Notes under the pieces: model-generated
Databases searched by the model: none
Told to the model about the DNA's origin: nothing
The model's input: the letters and a program-made list of their open reading frames with translations, nothing else
Shown here: positions 13,601 through 25,514 of the stretch, piece by piece
Position numbering within the stretch: the stretch's first letter is position 1
Layout: each line of letters starts with the position of its first letter
Assembly (NCBI GenBank): GCA_016801845.1
Contig: CM028918.1
Location: forward strand, 17,593,001 to 17,657,000
Source of the DNA: Polydactylus sextarius
Taxonomy: Eukaryota; Chordata; Actinopteri; Polynemidae
Direction: 5' to 3'
Length of the DNA stretch: 64,000 nucleotides
Translations under genes and position numbers: made by a program

Positions 13601-16600
13601 TTGTGCTTAACAGCACCGCTCCACTGGCAAGTGATGTCATCCAACTCTCCATATATGGCGCACAGAGGCTCTGCCCCAATGTGGACACCAAGGAGGAGGG
13701 GTTCATGACCCGGGGTGTGGTGGGGGGGTGGGGTAGAATGAGTGAGCTCTTCCTCTTTCTCTCTAAATGTTTTGTTTTCCCTCAGGGAAGCAGGCACAAT
13801 TGGGCAGCAGGTATGACATAACACATGAAGTTACTTTGAAGTTCAAACCTATTTTTTTTTGCTCGGTTTCTCTTCTGTTTTCTCAAGATGTTGCTCCAGT
13901 TTGACCTAATTGTCTCCTGTCCGTCTTTGCGGCCCTGCAGTGTTTCCATAGAAACAAGGCAACAATGCAAGGCAAGACTTTTTGTTTTGGAGAGGACAAT
14001 GCCAGACTTGCACAGATTTTCTCATTATAATCCCCCTGTATCGTGCAAAGGGAGAGGACATGGATATAAATTCTCCATAGTGGCTAAATTGTATGTGTGT
14101 GAGATCATCGCTTCAGACAGCAGAGGAGGCCTGTGGTTTGCATTGCAGAGGCTCCTAAATGAGCCAAATATGAACAGTGCAAAGAGCTTACAGATGCAGA
14201 GGCTCTCTATCACTGCTCTTCATTATTCCCAATATGTTATATATAAATATCATCAGGACAAGAGAGCACTTTGTACATTAATTGTCTGTGTTTTGTGGCT
14301 GAGATACTTGCACTTTTGTTGGCTGCATGATATTTTCTACAAGTCTTACTGGATAGAAGAAAAAGTGACACGATTTGTGGTTTATAAAACATCAGAAATA
14401 AACCAAAGAACAACATGATGATGCCATCTGCTTTAGATGTCACCGAGCGTTCATCCTAAGACTACAATCCTCTTTACCATACCAAATAATAAAAAATTCT
14501 TAAATTCTCCATCCAACAGATATTCAGTGGTAAAAGTAAAGAACAAGAGGCAAGGAAGGAGCCACAATGGAAAAAACATACTGTCATTAGCTTCTTATAC
14601 TCTGTTGGTCAAAGGAAACAGCATAAAATGAGTAACAAATGATCATAAACCACTGTTGCTTCAGACTTAACTGTCTCAATAAGCATTAAATAGATTGCCA
14701 TGACATTTTGAAGCATGTGACCACAGTATGAAGTCTAGTACTACTATCATCATGGCACAGTTTCACTTTGCCCATTATTTTTATCCACATCCTTGTTCAG
14801 CAAATTTAATGTTTACCAAACTTTAGTATGTTAGCATCCTGACATTAGCGTTAAGCTCAGACAACCACTGCCCTAATTACCAGGTTTACCACAATTTAAT
14901 GTCTGCTCTGTGCCTCAGGCCCATGCAGCAACTTTACAAACCTGCCATTCACAACCTATTTACCACATCTTGCAGATTTCTGCAGCTTTCTCTGTCACCT
15001 GATCTTCATTTGCTACCACAACTGTTCCCTTCTCCTTAGAAAAGTACCAGATCATTGTTGCTAACTGCTTTTGTGGTCTTCTTAATCCAACCTGTCCTCA
15101 AACCTGAACATGTTTCTTTTTCTTGCCTCTGTCCTATTTATCTGTGTAGACTCTTGGCTACTTCTGTTTGGATCTGCTGCTTTTGCCTGTGATCCCTGAA
15201 ATGAACATTTTTGCAGCTTAAGTCACTGAACTGTTTCTGTCAATCTGCATTTGGCTCTTTTTCCTTATTGTTTCCAGTCTGGGCTGGCTACAAAAACTTC
15301 ACCTGACCCCAACATTACGTAGTCACTGTCTCATCACGCCAGCGGAGAAAACTTCATTTATTAGTTTATGAAAGCCTTTTGGGAGTAGTCTTACAGTTGT
15401 TTGACTGTCTGTCAGCTTTGATACACTAAACAGTGCCACTGGCTTTTATTCTTCCAATTTTTTCTCCAACTTGAGCTCAATGAAGCAGAAGTTTTGCTAA
15501 AAGTGATTACTCAACAACAGAGTATTATATAAACCAGGTTTTGCAACCTTTAACACAAATGAATGGGTTCTAATACAAAACTCTCACCAGTTGCAGCTTC
15601 AAATTGTAAATATATACTAATTCCTCAGACAAATACCTCAGATTTCTCCTCCTTGCTCTCAGGACTGAGAGTACATATCATTATAACCTCGTTGGCAGAT
15701 GATGGCTCTCCCTGTCCGGACCTATTCATAGCCTCAGTGCTGACAGAGGCCCATCAGACACACAGTAGAAAGCCCCAAACACTCGTAAAACTAAGACGAG
15801 CTGAGCCCACAGCAAACACATCTGACCAGGAGATGCTGATCTGAGCTAATTATAGTCACAGTAATTACCATCCTTATTAACATTCAGAACAGACGAGTCA
15901 ACAAGAACGTTTTGACACCAAGGAGGCACAGTTGTTGTTGACTGTTTAGGGGATAACTGTGGATAAAAGTGGATTTTTTTAGGCTGCATTTTAACATGAA
16001 TCGGAATTGTCCACCACTGTGAAATTACAGAGACTCAAACCTACATTTTTCTGAAGACAGCCTGGTTTAAATCCTAACTTCTTGTACCACATTAACCACA
16101 ACCAGACTAGGATCAGGGGCCTCGGGTGGCCTGGCAGGAAGAAGTCATTGTTCCATATGATAAAACTCACAAATGCCACTGTTTTTTTTTTTTTTTTTGT
16201 ATCTCCTGTATTAAAAATGTCTGTTATACATTTATATCTGCTGGCTGCAGCAAATATGTTTCTAAAGAAACATAATGCATTAAACATGCATTTAACCCTG
16301 CAATGACTTGACTTTGTGTGCAGTGGAAAGTTGTGGAAAGTGGAAGTTTTGAACAAAACTGATAGTGCATCTCCTTTTTAGTTGGTATGTTCATGGTTGT
16401 TCAGTTACACATCCAGCCATTGACGAGGCTGTTAACTGTGTTTATCTGCTGAAGTTTAAGTCCAATACTTTCTCTGTTGTAGCTCTTGGCATGTACCTAC
16501 TCCTGAGGGAAATATGTGGCTCTTTAGCTGCTAACATGGAGCATCCATTATGTTCATCAGTTAATCTCTGTCTGTGACTGTGTGCTTGCAGTGGCTAAAA

Positions 16601-19600
16601 ACTTTGAAAAAAAAAAAAAAAAAAAAAAAAAACAGTAAAGTTGCCCCCTAGTTGTCAAAAAAAAATTGCAACTGCAACTTTAACAACAAATCTTATAAAC
16701 TTTGTGTATTTCTCAACCATTTTGAACAAGCTCTGTAGTGTTTCTAATTATTTTTATTTTTACACATTGAGAAGAAAAAGGCTGTAAACTCATGGGCTAA
16801 TTGAAACTAATTTAATCTGAATTTAATTTGAAACTTATTATGACATTATAAAAAGAAAATAGTGAAAATTTCAGATTTTCATACAGTTTAAATGACTGGA
16901 GATTAACTGGACATCCATAGAATTTGTTTAATATCCAAGTATAAAACTGATGTTATGGCCCTTTAAGGAGTCCTTGACTTGTGTGTAATGTATTGAATGA
17001 CAATAATATATTTGTGGTTACTCACAAAAAGTACATTTTTGTCTTTACTTGTTTAATTCACCTCACTTTTTATGATAAAAGTTACAACAACTGACCGGTC
17101 TCTCTGCCATAGACACTGTATCATTGTAAGTAGACGAATAAAAAGCAAAGACAGACATTTCTACATATAAATTGAATTTTCCTCGAGTCAAACTTTAGTG
17201 CAGTTGTATTTCAAGACTAAAATACTAGTGGTCTGGTTTCTGACAGCAAAATAAAAAATGAAAAAAGGAAAAATGTTCTTGTATAGTTGTATGAGTCCAT
17301 GACAGTTGTTATGCAAACAGAGTTTCTAATCGTCCAGCAGGATCTCTGTGGGGAATGACATCACCTTCTGTGTGTTCAGGGTCGACCCGCTCATGATATC
17401 ACCTGCAGTGAATCTGCACGCTGACTACAGCCAACAGGAATGTGTTATCAGACAGAGCGGAGAACTGAGAGCAGGGAGGCATTAAAGCTAGAGGAAGCAG
17501 TGTGTGGCTGCTTTAAAATATAATTGTTGAAGTGCGCCTCATCAGTAAAAATCTGACCTATTAAACTCAAACTGCACCCTTCAAAATGATCATAAAACGC
17601 TGGGAGCACAGATGGATGTGTGCACTGAGCAGACACATAGAAAAAAAGACACTTCAAACCTTCACTGAATAAAAAAAGGTAAATAAAGAAAATTTGAAGG
17701 ATGTTGCTATGAGCCATGATACGAGATCCAGTGGAGGTGAATGAGATGCACTCAAGCATTATTCCAGTATTTGAAGTTTTATGGAGCATGGGGAACAGAT
17801 ATGAGTGATGTGATGTTTTATTGTGGAGATTGTCTTCTGTCATCTCCCACATCTATCTGCTTCGTTTGTTTAAACCTGCTTGGACTGCAGTGGGAGAAAG
17901 CTTTTTGTTAACACATCAGCAGGACTTGACATGTAAAAAGAACATGGAAAACCATTTCCAGCAAGTAGGCAGGTGCACAGTTACAACAATTGAATTGATT
18001 TTGATTAATGGAATAATCTGAAAACATCTAAAGTCTATAATAGAAATATTACAGGAACTAAAAACTGAAGGTTGAATCAAGTTAAGAGCAACAGTATATT
18101 TCAACAGTATGTGGCTCAACAACATAGTAGATATAGAAGTAAATTCTGGTATTTGTAGTTTTATTTAGTTTCTGGTTTTCTAAGAAAAAAAAAAAATCAC
18201 AGTTCCTGACTGAGAGGTTCTCTTGTTTCCTCACATATTAATTTACACATGATCAACAGGAACAAAAACGAAATGTTTAACGTAAGAAAACTGCCCACAT
18301 GAACTTGATAAAGTCTATTTCAACAAGTCAAACAGAAGAGAGGTGCACTAAGTAACAGACTAAGTAACATTAGTGTAGCAATGCTAAGTTCAATTATACA
18401 CCAACCGATCATCAAGAAACTCTTATATGTTCACCGTTTGTATTGTTGTTTTACTTTCATGCACGTTTCACAAGGCAAAAATGGACTTTATCTTCAAGTA
18501 GACACATAATCATGTATATGTGTAAACTCTCCTGTTGAGATGACCTTTACCAAATGTGTCTGAATGACAAGTGTGTGGTTGATGATTAATGATGAGGAAA
18601 ATGTTTTCTTTTTTTGTAAAACCTAAACTAAAAATGAGACAAGGACTAAAATGAGACAAAAGAATTTGACGAGACTCCAAGAACTCATGGCCTTGGTGAC
18701 AAAATTATTGTTTTTGTAATTTGATCATAAGATGGTATGTAAGTAATCTAACTGTACACTCTCCTAACTTGTAAAATGTTTTGCTACGTGATGTGTAATA
18801 GAATCATATGTGGTTTTAATTGCACTTTGTGTTTATTAGGTTTCTGCAGACCATGTGTGCCTGTGAAGCTTTTGTGACTATGGTTCCTCCTAGTGGTGAT
18901 ATCAAAAAGACACTATATCATTATACCAGCAAACCAAACTAAAAACAAACTAAATATCTTTCAAAATCATTTGAAAGACAGTGTATTCATTATAAACTTA
19001 GTATACAAATTATGAATTGAAAACTGTGAGGAACGTTTCCTGCTGCTCTGACATGGTTTGATAAGACTGTTCATCATCAGTCCTATCATATCCATCATCC
19101 AGAACCCCGCTTTGGGTCTTATCTGATGCCTTTTACCACAAAAACATGCATCTGAGAAAGATCACGTGTTGTATCATGCCCACGCATGCTTACATCAGAA
19201 CATACAGTATGTGGGTTTATTGACAGATTCCAGGAATGTGAAGGAATTGAAACTTACTCAGCCTATAAAGGATCTTACTGCTGTTGTGTGTTTTTTTCCA
19301 AACAAGAGAAGTATGACTGACAACACTGTGTGTGTGTGATCTCATCAGCTGTGTTATAACCTGCCTCCACCAGGCACATCAGAGTCTCACAGAGTTGTGA
19401 ATTTATCATAGTGAGGGTAATATCTTTGCTTAACTTTAAATACATCATTTTACCACTTTAAGTCGATGTCCATTCACACACATATATATGTCATGAAACT
19501 TGTTGGTAATACTATCACCAAATCTTGTGTTGGAGCTCCAATACAGCTGATGTCTGAAATGTTTTAGATTAAAGTGCATTAAATGGGTGTGTGTCAATCC

Positions 19601-22600
19601 AGATACCTGCTTGGGAATTAAAATGGTTTATGTACTTTCACGTTGTATTGTTTTCTACACCTCAAAATCCACATTCCCATCAGTTTCTCCAAACAAAAAT
19701 CAGCCAGCAATGTTCAAAATATCCAGGAGGTCATAAAAAACAGACTTCCTATTGTTCTGAAGGTATTTTCAGAATTCTCTAAATGAAAAATATTTTGTCT
19801 GTTGGACAATAGAGAAAGATTTTTAACTTGTTTCCTGAGTTGTGCCTCTGTTTCCCAGTCAAAACAAAGATAACAGCTTCTGGCAGAGGCCTCAGATAAC
19901 CATGTTGTCTGTACTGTAATCATCATAACTTGGTTTAATTTCATCTTTTTGACCAGGTCACTCTAGTCTATGTCTTCAGTCAGAGCTAAGAGTATCAGAA
20001 AGTGCAGGAAGGACAGAAAGTACTAAATTACTGCTGAGATTAGGAACTTTGGCCTCTCACCTCTCCCTCTCCTGCTCCAGCAGGCTGGTGAAGTCGTCGC
20101 TCTTGTTCATGAAGTCGATGTGTTTGCGTTTCTCGTTGTCCAGCTCTGTGACGGTGCGACGGTGACATTTCTCAGCCAGCAGCAGCTGCTCCAGCATCCG
20201 TCTGTACGTCTCCTTCTGTTTGTCCTCCAGACGGTCCAACTGACGGTGGAGGGGACAACATGTCAACACTAGTTATTACCAGCAAACTCCACATCTGCCA
20301 ACATCCAGAACAATTCGCTATGGTTATGGTGACAGAGTGTTTGTGGGATGACAATGAGCAGAGAGACTCTCTCCACACAATTATGAGCTTTATTCAGATA
20401 TTTTCACGCTCACTGCACATTTGTTCAGCCTTTTAACTGTATTACACCCCGCAGACTTCACTGAGCATCACAAATTATCATTTCAATACCATTCAGCTCA
20501 TAAAAGACTATGATTTGAAGAAGAAAAGTACTACCAAAATAAAAGTTTAGACAGCATTGGTGCTCTATATAATCCCTAAACCCTGTAAACACTCTCTAAA
20601 AAACATTTTAACTACTTTTGATACATATTAAGGCAGTAAAATACAAAAAAACTGAATTCTTTTACATTCCTCTTTTAAAGAAGTTCCCAGTGGAAGATAC
20701 TGCAGTCATGTTTTCAGTCAGCATTTCTTCTGGGAATTCGAGGGGTTTTTTAACAACCTTGGAGGAGTTTATATTCTAAGTTACAACCTTCAGACAGTTT
20801 CCAGTATTTCTCCACCTGAATTTTATTCCTGGCAGTGTGGGAGAGCTTTGAAGCAGCATTCAGACTTTCATGTTGAGAAATAAAATGGTAAGGCTTCATT
20901 TTATGGGTCCATAAAGTCCTGGTAACTTCCTTGAAAGTATACTGGAAAGAATTCCGTAATCTGGTTTTTATTATAGGAAAAATTTTTGCATCAGTTATTA
21001 TATAATTTTTTTTTAAAGAACTGATCTATTTCAGTGCATAAATAGAATGAAATATAGCTGAACAACAGCAGAGAATGTACTAAAGTATCAGCTACTGCTG
21101 CTGTGTAAAAAATAGACACAAAATGTTCTTGTCTTGGATTGTAACACACAGAAACAAGATATATATTTGTGAATTTACAAATTTTTGTTGTAATATTTTG
21201 TGATTTTCTGCAAAGTTTCAGAGCCTTTGAGTCTCTCTAATCTTTATTATCATTTCTCATCGTGCTCTTTTACTCACCTCAGCCATGGGTTTCTCATACA
21301 CATCTTCTGTGCTGTTGCTGCCGTGTGTGAGCAGTCTGTCTCTCTGCAGGGCCTGCAGGGGTTTGGTGGGGACAGCGGAGCCATAATGAGCCTCCAGAGT
21401 CTCCGGTCTGGTCCTATCTGACTTCAGCATGCCGATGATGTCCTCTCTGGCCTGAGAAGACATGACGATTTTAAAAGTCACACGCAGACCTGCAATAATT
21501 GCACTCTGAGAAACACAGAAGAGTGAACCACTGTAGTGTAAAGTAAAATAAAACCGTCAAATATATGAAAACATCCCCCAACAGTAGCTTCAATCCGTAA
21601 AAAAGTATTTTGAAGTCAAAATCATGTCAAAGATTAAAAAAACAAAAAGTATTCTATCCTTTAAATTGGATAGTTACTGGCTCCCTGCATTAATATATGG
21701 GTCAAAGAGTGTTTAAAAAGATTTACTGTGTCTGCTGCGTGATCTTTTCAGTCATAATTATTTCCAAATGATGTTCACACACCATCTGAATGTGATGCTG
21801 CAAACTCACGGGTGGATCCAGGACATTACCTCACCGATTCCCTTCACACTGGCATCAAGTCAACAGATCAATCAAAAACACCTTCTGCTTCTTCCAGGTT
21901 TGTGCCAGCAGAGGGAGCTGTTCCCCTCACTCTAATCAGCACAGCATCTCATCTCACACAGGCAACAACAACAGCATGACAAAACCTTGATGTGTTTACG
22001 ATAAGTGGAGGTTTGATGGTCTGTTTGAAGCATTTAGGCTAAGGAAGCAATAAGATTTGTCTCACAAATGTCAAATGTCCCACAAGTCCTCAGTATTTGT
22101 GCTCTGCAACAACACAGATGAGGACATATGGGACTTCTGATTATTAGGACGGACTGGCAGGTGATGTTACAGTGAGAGTAGCAGGACAATGTTGTTGACA
22201 ATGATGTGATAATCTGATGATTAATGATTATTTTAATGTTTAATGTAAAGACTCATATTTGACATCTATGTTGGTTATTTCTGATATTCTGATTTGTATG
22301 GAAAGTTCTATCTGTATGGTGTACTCTATATTTCCACACCGCCATTAAATCCTATGAGAGGACAAAAATGTCATTAATCGATCTTTTAAAACTTTGTTAT
22401 CTCCCTAGTCTGTTTCTGTTTGTCTTCAAGATGTAAGTATATAGTTTTATTTTTATTGGGAACTATTTTCAGATTATTTTAGATTGCATAGAAAGCTTTG
22501 GTGCTCCAGTGACTAGTTGGTGCAGCAGGATGGTGTGCGTGGGAATGAGTTCAAAAAGAACAGCAGTGTTTGTTCAGAGTAATGAAGGAACATGTCACCC

Positions 22601-25507
22601 AGTGCAACAGTGTGCCTCACTGATGTGCTTTTAATGGCTTTTGGATGACAATGGAGCTCTATGGCACAGAGGAATAATATATACCAGGCTTTGATACACA
22701 CACAATACTTGTTAGTGGGAAACATTCTGTGTTTGTTTTAGTCCTTTCAAAGGATTTGTTGACAGTGAGAAATATATAGAATATCTCCCAACTTACTATT
22801 AAAAGGACATTTCTTGGTGCATCATACTGGAGCAGATGTTTGTTTCTGATTTATTTGTGTTGTCAAATGTATGCCTTTTCCTTTGCAAAAGCCTTTTTAT
22901 TATTCTAAATCCAGTCATCGTCTCTATATTCAGTACATTTCAAAATCCAGTTATGAAACAAAGCAGAACAAAACCAGCTCTTCCTGTGTGAAATGTGGCT
23001 CGCTGTTGGGTATTTCTTTGTCCTATCACTAATGGAAAATATTCAACACGCCCAAACAGAACAGCAGCATGGAAACAGAGGGTGAGGCTGCAGTGTACTG
23101 CCTCTCTAGAGAGGACATTATAAATGTGCCTCCATTAGAAAATTATTATCAGACTGTAACCCAGCTGGTGGGCTGTTTCCACACCGGCCAAGGTTATTTT
23201 CAAAATCTAACTCATCACACACAGTGAAATGGAAATATGACTCAGCACCGACAAACTCTTTTGTTTTTATGGTATCATAACACGCCAGCATGCTGCTTTA
23301 GGGAAAGACAATCATATCATTAATTGGATGTGTCTGAAAAAAATGCAACTTTCAGTCCTCTTTTGTTAATATAGCACATAAAGCCTTTAAACGACTTCTC
23401 CTGAGTCAGCTCAGTTGATTACGAAACTCCTCGATTCCCCAGATCCCTGTGCAATAAAACTGTAACTGAGCATGATGGTCATTAAACAGCCAACAGGTTA
23501 TTGATCAAATCCAGTGACTCAACAAGTTCATCACCAGTTTCTCAAATATCTGGCTCAAACATCACCTCCCGACTGTTGCTAATGAAATCTCTCATTCCCA
23601 TCAGAGAATTAAGACTCACCGTCAACCCATCACTCACACATGCACATTGTTCAGTAGTAAAAGCAGACTTGGATAACTGTAGTTAATTGTGTTATCGCTG
23701 GAAGTTATGTTTATAAATTAGGTTAGTAAAGCTCCATGATAACGCTAATCAAATGTGAAAGTGATTAAGTTACCAGCAACTCTACAGTTCCATGGAGCAT
23801 TTAAGCCTCTTTTAGGTGATAGGTTTGGTTTTTGGCTCATTTACTTTATAGTTTAGTTTCAGAGCTTGCGTTTCCAGCAACAACGAGCAGCTGTTTTCAT
23901 CAAACCAGCTCTTTTAAACCCTCTGGACACAACAGATGGACACATTTAGAGAGAAGCTGGTGAACACAGTGGAGCATTTAGCAGCCAGATCCTTTCTTTA
24001 GGAGCTGGAGCCGACAAAGGACTGATCAGTAAATCATCATGATTCGTGCTCTGCCTATTGGATGAAATCACAACTGGTTGCTAACAAGTTAGTTCAGTCA
24101 GCTTGTTGTTGAGTTTTACAGACCTCAAGTTGTACAAAATGAATGTTGCCTTTTAAACACAGGACTATTTTAAAGGATAAAACAAAGGATAACATTAGCA
24201 CCACAACAGTGGAATAGTAATACGTCAGCAAATTGACTTATTGTTGTCAGTGCATGCAGTGATAACTATTGCTAATATTAGCATTAACTACCACTTAATT
24301 TCCATAAACCATGACCATTTAAGGCTGTAGAAGAAAAAACATATCAGTTGATGCGTAATGTTTTGAACAACGATGTGATTCTTATGAGCAGAAGTTTCTT
24401 CTCTTTTCTTACACAGATATATATCAGAATGATAATCTGACAAAATCAAGTCAACACTCATTAACCCTTTAAAAGAATCTTTCCCACTGTGGGGTGCTCA
24501 CACATTGAAAGCTCTGATGGTGTGTTTAGACTAAATTCAAATAGGTGCAATTAGATAGAAGGTGAAAGCAAAACAGTGAAAACATCATCATGTTTGTGCA
24601 ATAATCCAATTGTCTGAACAGGTTTACTTTGTGTATTATCTGAATGAAGTTCTTAATTTGAGGTCTTTCTGTATAGATCAAGATCTGTTTGATGTGATTC
24701 CAATTTAATTTTAATAATAACTGCTGTCATGACATGAGCTAATTGTGGCTGTTTATAGACGCCCAGAGTTTCACGTTACAGAGACCAAACAAAGAAAAAG
24801 AGACTTTAGAGAACTCAGAGAAGCAGTGGGACTACCTGGTAAATTCTGAAAATATGGATCTATTACTTGATTCCAGTTGTCAGTTATGGTCTGGAAAGAG
24901 TGCTCCCAGTGGCTGTTAGAGGGAAATAATTAGTTTCCTGATCGTAATCCTCCACACCACTCAGCATCATGTTTGTGCATCTGTAACTTTTGATTTAGTT
25001 TCTCCTCATTATTCTTACTTTTCTTACTAAAATATACAGAATTTAAAATTGCTGCACAAACAGACCATGGTCATGACTGTAATGAAAAGAGCTGAAAAAA
25101 CAGTAAATGTTTTAGTTTGGGAGTACTACTTTCAGGCTTGTGCATGAAGATTGTGGTATCTGAGAGGGGGTTTAAGTAATCAGAAGTGGATAGAAATCAC
25201 AGATGACTTAACATTCCTTTAACATGGATTTACTTCTTACCTGAACTTCTCCTTCCATCACTCCCAGCAGGTGAAGCAAGTCTTTCTTTGACAGATCTGG
25301 CATTGCTGTCTTCCTGCTCTCTGCAGGTTTCTGAGCTTTCTTCATTGTCCCAGACAGCCCCGTCTTCCCGTCATTCTCCTCTCGTTGGATTTTCATCTTC
25401 CTCTTCAGCACCTCTGGTGTGTTGTCTTCCTCTTGTTTGATGAAACCTTTTGTGGGTTGGATGTGTCCGTCATCTGGACTCTCCATGGTGCAGCTCCGGG
25501 ATCGCAT
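4477..25507 (-). CDS. filip1: filip1: filamin A-interacting protein 1, spliced span of 5 coding exons
   Basis: Coding exons on the minus strand are 25507-25241, 21451-21278, 20239-20061, 8368-5590 and 4671-4477. Every junction has GT donor and AG acceptor, and the phases (0, 0, 2, 0) keep one frame for 1197 residues, close to the roughly 1213 of human FILIP1. Order: N-terminal CortBP2-type region (residues about 70-250), long coiled coil to about residue 780, then a low-complexity Ser/Thr/Pro-rich tail with conserved islands. Known role of the family: a cytoplasmic protein that binds filamin, promotes its turnover and affects cell migration and muscle and neuronal cytoskeleton. The C-terminal SKGMK and SMKIEL motifs and the N-terminal [19 protein letters not shown] segment fit FILIP1, not its paralogue FILIP1L. 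Which teleost co-orthologue (a or b) it is cannot be told here. Introns are about 3.8, 1.0, 11.7 and 0.9 kb. Confidence 0.93.
4672..5589 (-). other. filip1: filip1 intron 4
   Basis: A 918-base intron with donor GTGAGA at 5589 and acceptor CAG at 4672. It is AT-rich and I see no other feature. Confidence 0.85.
5590..8368 (-). CDS. filip1: filip1 coding exon 4 (coiled coil and most of the C-terminal tail)
   Basis: A single 2779-base exon encoding residues 207-1133. The acceptor is TTGTCTGGTAG; the first base A completes an AGA arginine codon started by exon 3, giving [17 protein letters not shown] across the junction. The donor is GTG|GTGAGA. The first roughly 570 residues are heptad-rich, charged coiled coil (repeated KLKSF.V.LVDER and LEKLE.. 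segments). After about residue 790 ([12 protein letters not shown]) the sequence is low-complexity, with conserved islands: a tryptophan-containing [11 protein letters not shown] (about 863), [12 protein letters not shown] (about 900), [16 protein letters not shown] (about 930) and [13 protein letters not shown] (about 1050). No stop or frameshift is seen. A long plus-strand frame at 6971-7642 is an antisense shadow of the biased coiled-coil codons. Confidence 0.95.
8369..9589 (-). other. filip1: filip1 intron 3, distal part
   Basis: Intron sequence between exon 4 and the LINE insertion. It is AT-rich and I recognise no repeat family or coding segment. Confidence 0.7.
9590..12450 (+). mobile_element. 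L2-like LINE, decayed, internally deleted
   Basis: A non-LTR retrotransposon copy inserted antisense to filip1 in its third intron. From 5' to 3' it shows an endonuclease piece ([14 protein letters not shown], then KVIIVGDF; about 9660-9830), reverse transcriptase pieces ([13 protein letters not shown] and [11 protein letters not shown] near 10550-10690; YTDDTQLY, the catalytic Asp-Asp box, near 10935) and the LINE C-terminal region (11145-11741, with RLDYTNSLL and [20 protein letters not shown]). A 3' UTR with the fish-typical GGAGGTTTCTTCCTGTT block ends in a TTGAATTGAA tail. Frames are split by stops and shifts, and near 10003 the endonuclease part joins abruptly to later sequence, so a middle segment is missing. 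It cannot encode an intact protein. The clade (L2 versus the related Rex1) is not firmly settled by eye. Confidence 0.88.
12056..12100 (+). repeat. (ATT)n/(GTT)n microsatellite in the LINE 3' UTR
   Basis: Runs of ATT then GTT trinucleotides within the 3' UTR of the L2-like copy. Confidence 0.85.
12451..13398 (-). other. filip1: filip1 intron 3, central part
   Basis: Unremarkable AT-rich intron sequence between the LINE and the promoter-like block. No coding exon is supported. Confidence 0.65.
13399..13760 (-). promoter_or_regulatory. filip1: candidate internal filip1 promoter / alternative first exon
   Basis: This GC-richer island in intron 3 differs from its AT-rich surroundings. On the minus strand it contains a perfect CArG box (CCATATATGG, 13649-13658; SRF site), a TGACATCA CRE-like site, GGAATGT (TEAD/MCAT-type), C-rich CACCC runs and a TTTAAA TATA-like element at 13444-13449. 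A strong donor TTG|GTAAGT lies at 13398. A transcript starting here and splicing to exon 4 would begin translation at the in-frame Met of ALMLVDER (about residue 246). That would give an N-terminally short FILIP; a short isoform (S-FILIP) has been described in rat. The ATG at 13431-13429 is in the wrong phase for exon 4 and would make a short upstream ORF. Function is inferred from motifs only. Confidence 0.35.
13467..13493 (+). repeat. (CTG)9 trinucleotide repeat
   Basis: Nine perfect CTG units (CAG on the filip1 strand), inside the promoter-like block of filip1 intron 3. Confidence 0.95.
13761..20060 (-). other. filip1: filip1 intron 3, proximal part
   Basis: A 6.3 kb intron stretch between exon 3 and the promoter-like island. 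It holds a 26-base poly-A run at 16607-16632, a fragment with TTAGCATCCTGACATTAGCG (a common fish repeat motif) near 14830 and a GC-richer patch at 17330-17470 of unknown meaning. No coding exon is supported; the longest open frames have no recognisable domain or consistent splice sites. Confidence 0.6.
16607..16632. repeat. poly(A) run
   Basis: 26 consecutive A residues, possibly the tail of an old retroposed copy. The preceding sequence is not recognisable to me. Confidence 0.85.
20061..20239 (-). CDS. filip1: filip1 coding exon 3
   Basis: 179 bases encoding residues 148-206 plus two bases of codon 207. The acceptor is CCACCGTCAG before TTG GAC CGT; the donor is GAGAG|GTGAGA, phase 2, completed by the A that opens exon 4. 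It encodes the most conserved FILIP1 stretch, including [20 protein letters not shown] and [16 protein letters not shown], the start of the coiled coil in the CortBP2-like region. Confidence 0.95.
20240..21277 (-). other. filip1: filip1 intron 2
   Basis: A 1038-base AT-rich intron with GTGAGT donor and CAG acceptor. I recognise no repeat or gene in it. Confidence 0.85.
21278..21451 (-). CDS. filip1: filip1 coding exon 2
   Basis: 174 bases, 58 codons, phase 0 at both ends. The acceptor is TCTTCTCAG, the donor GAG|GTGAGT. It encodes residues 90-147, with [10 protein letters not shown] at the start, LEAHYGS in the middle and [10 protein letters not shown] at the end, the N-terminal conserved block of the FILIP1/CortBP2 family. 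Confidence 0.95.
21452..25240 (-). other. filip1: filip1 intron 1 of the coding region
   Basis: A 3.8 kb intron. It contains one copy of a local repeat family (24611-24735 and 24816-24890), whose other copies lie at 26733-26822 and 63248-63319, and TTAGCATTAAC fish-repeat fragments near 24280. The stretch at 23000-23300 is less AT-rich, with homeobox- and bZIP-like words, but nothing I can name. No exon is supported. Confidence 0.6.
24611..24890. repeat. local repeat family, copy A
   Basis: Bases 24611-24735 resemble 26733-26822 (shared TGTCTGAACAG, TTATCTGA.TG, GATGTGATTCCA and CTGTC.TGACAT). Bases 24816-24890 resemble 63248-63319 (shared CAGAGAAGCAG, ATATGGATCT and CAGTT.TGGT). Three dispersed partial copies suggest an unnamed interspersed element. 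Confidence 0.65.
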
Positions 25508-25514
25508 TTTTTAC
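25241..25514 (-). CDS. filip1: filip1 coding exon 1 with start codon
   Basis: The exon runs from an acceptor (pyrimidine run ending TTGCAG) at 25514; coding starts at ATG 25507-25505 and ends at the donor GTTCAG|GTAAGA, phase 0. It encodes residues 1-89: MRSRS start as in other FILIP1 proteins, a basic low-complexity stretch, then [18 protein letters not shown], which leads into the CortBP2-like region. Only seven bases (GTAAAAA) of 5' UTR lie in this exon, so a separate upstream exon must exist. Confidence 0.93.

Noticed and set aside
13390..13824. 144-codon minus-strand frame ending [13 protein letters not shown]
   Set aside because: No family resemblance; it runs through the CTG repeat as poly-Ala, and its phase at the donor does not fit filip1 exon 4. 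Kept only as a regulatory or non-coding exon candidate.
4477..25507. Naming this gene FILIP1L
   Set aside because: First considered because of shared N-terminal motifs, but exon 3, the tail islands and the C-terminal SKGMK/SMKIEL exon match FILIP1.
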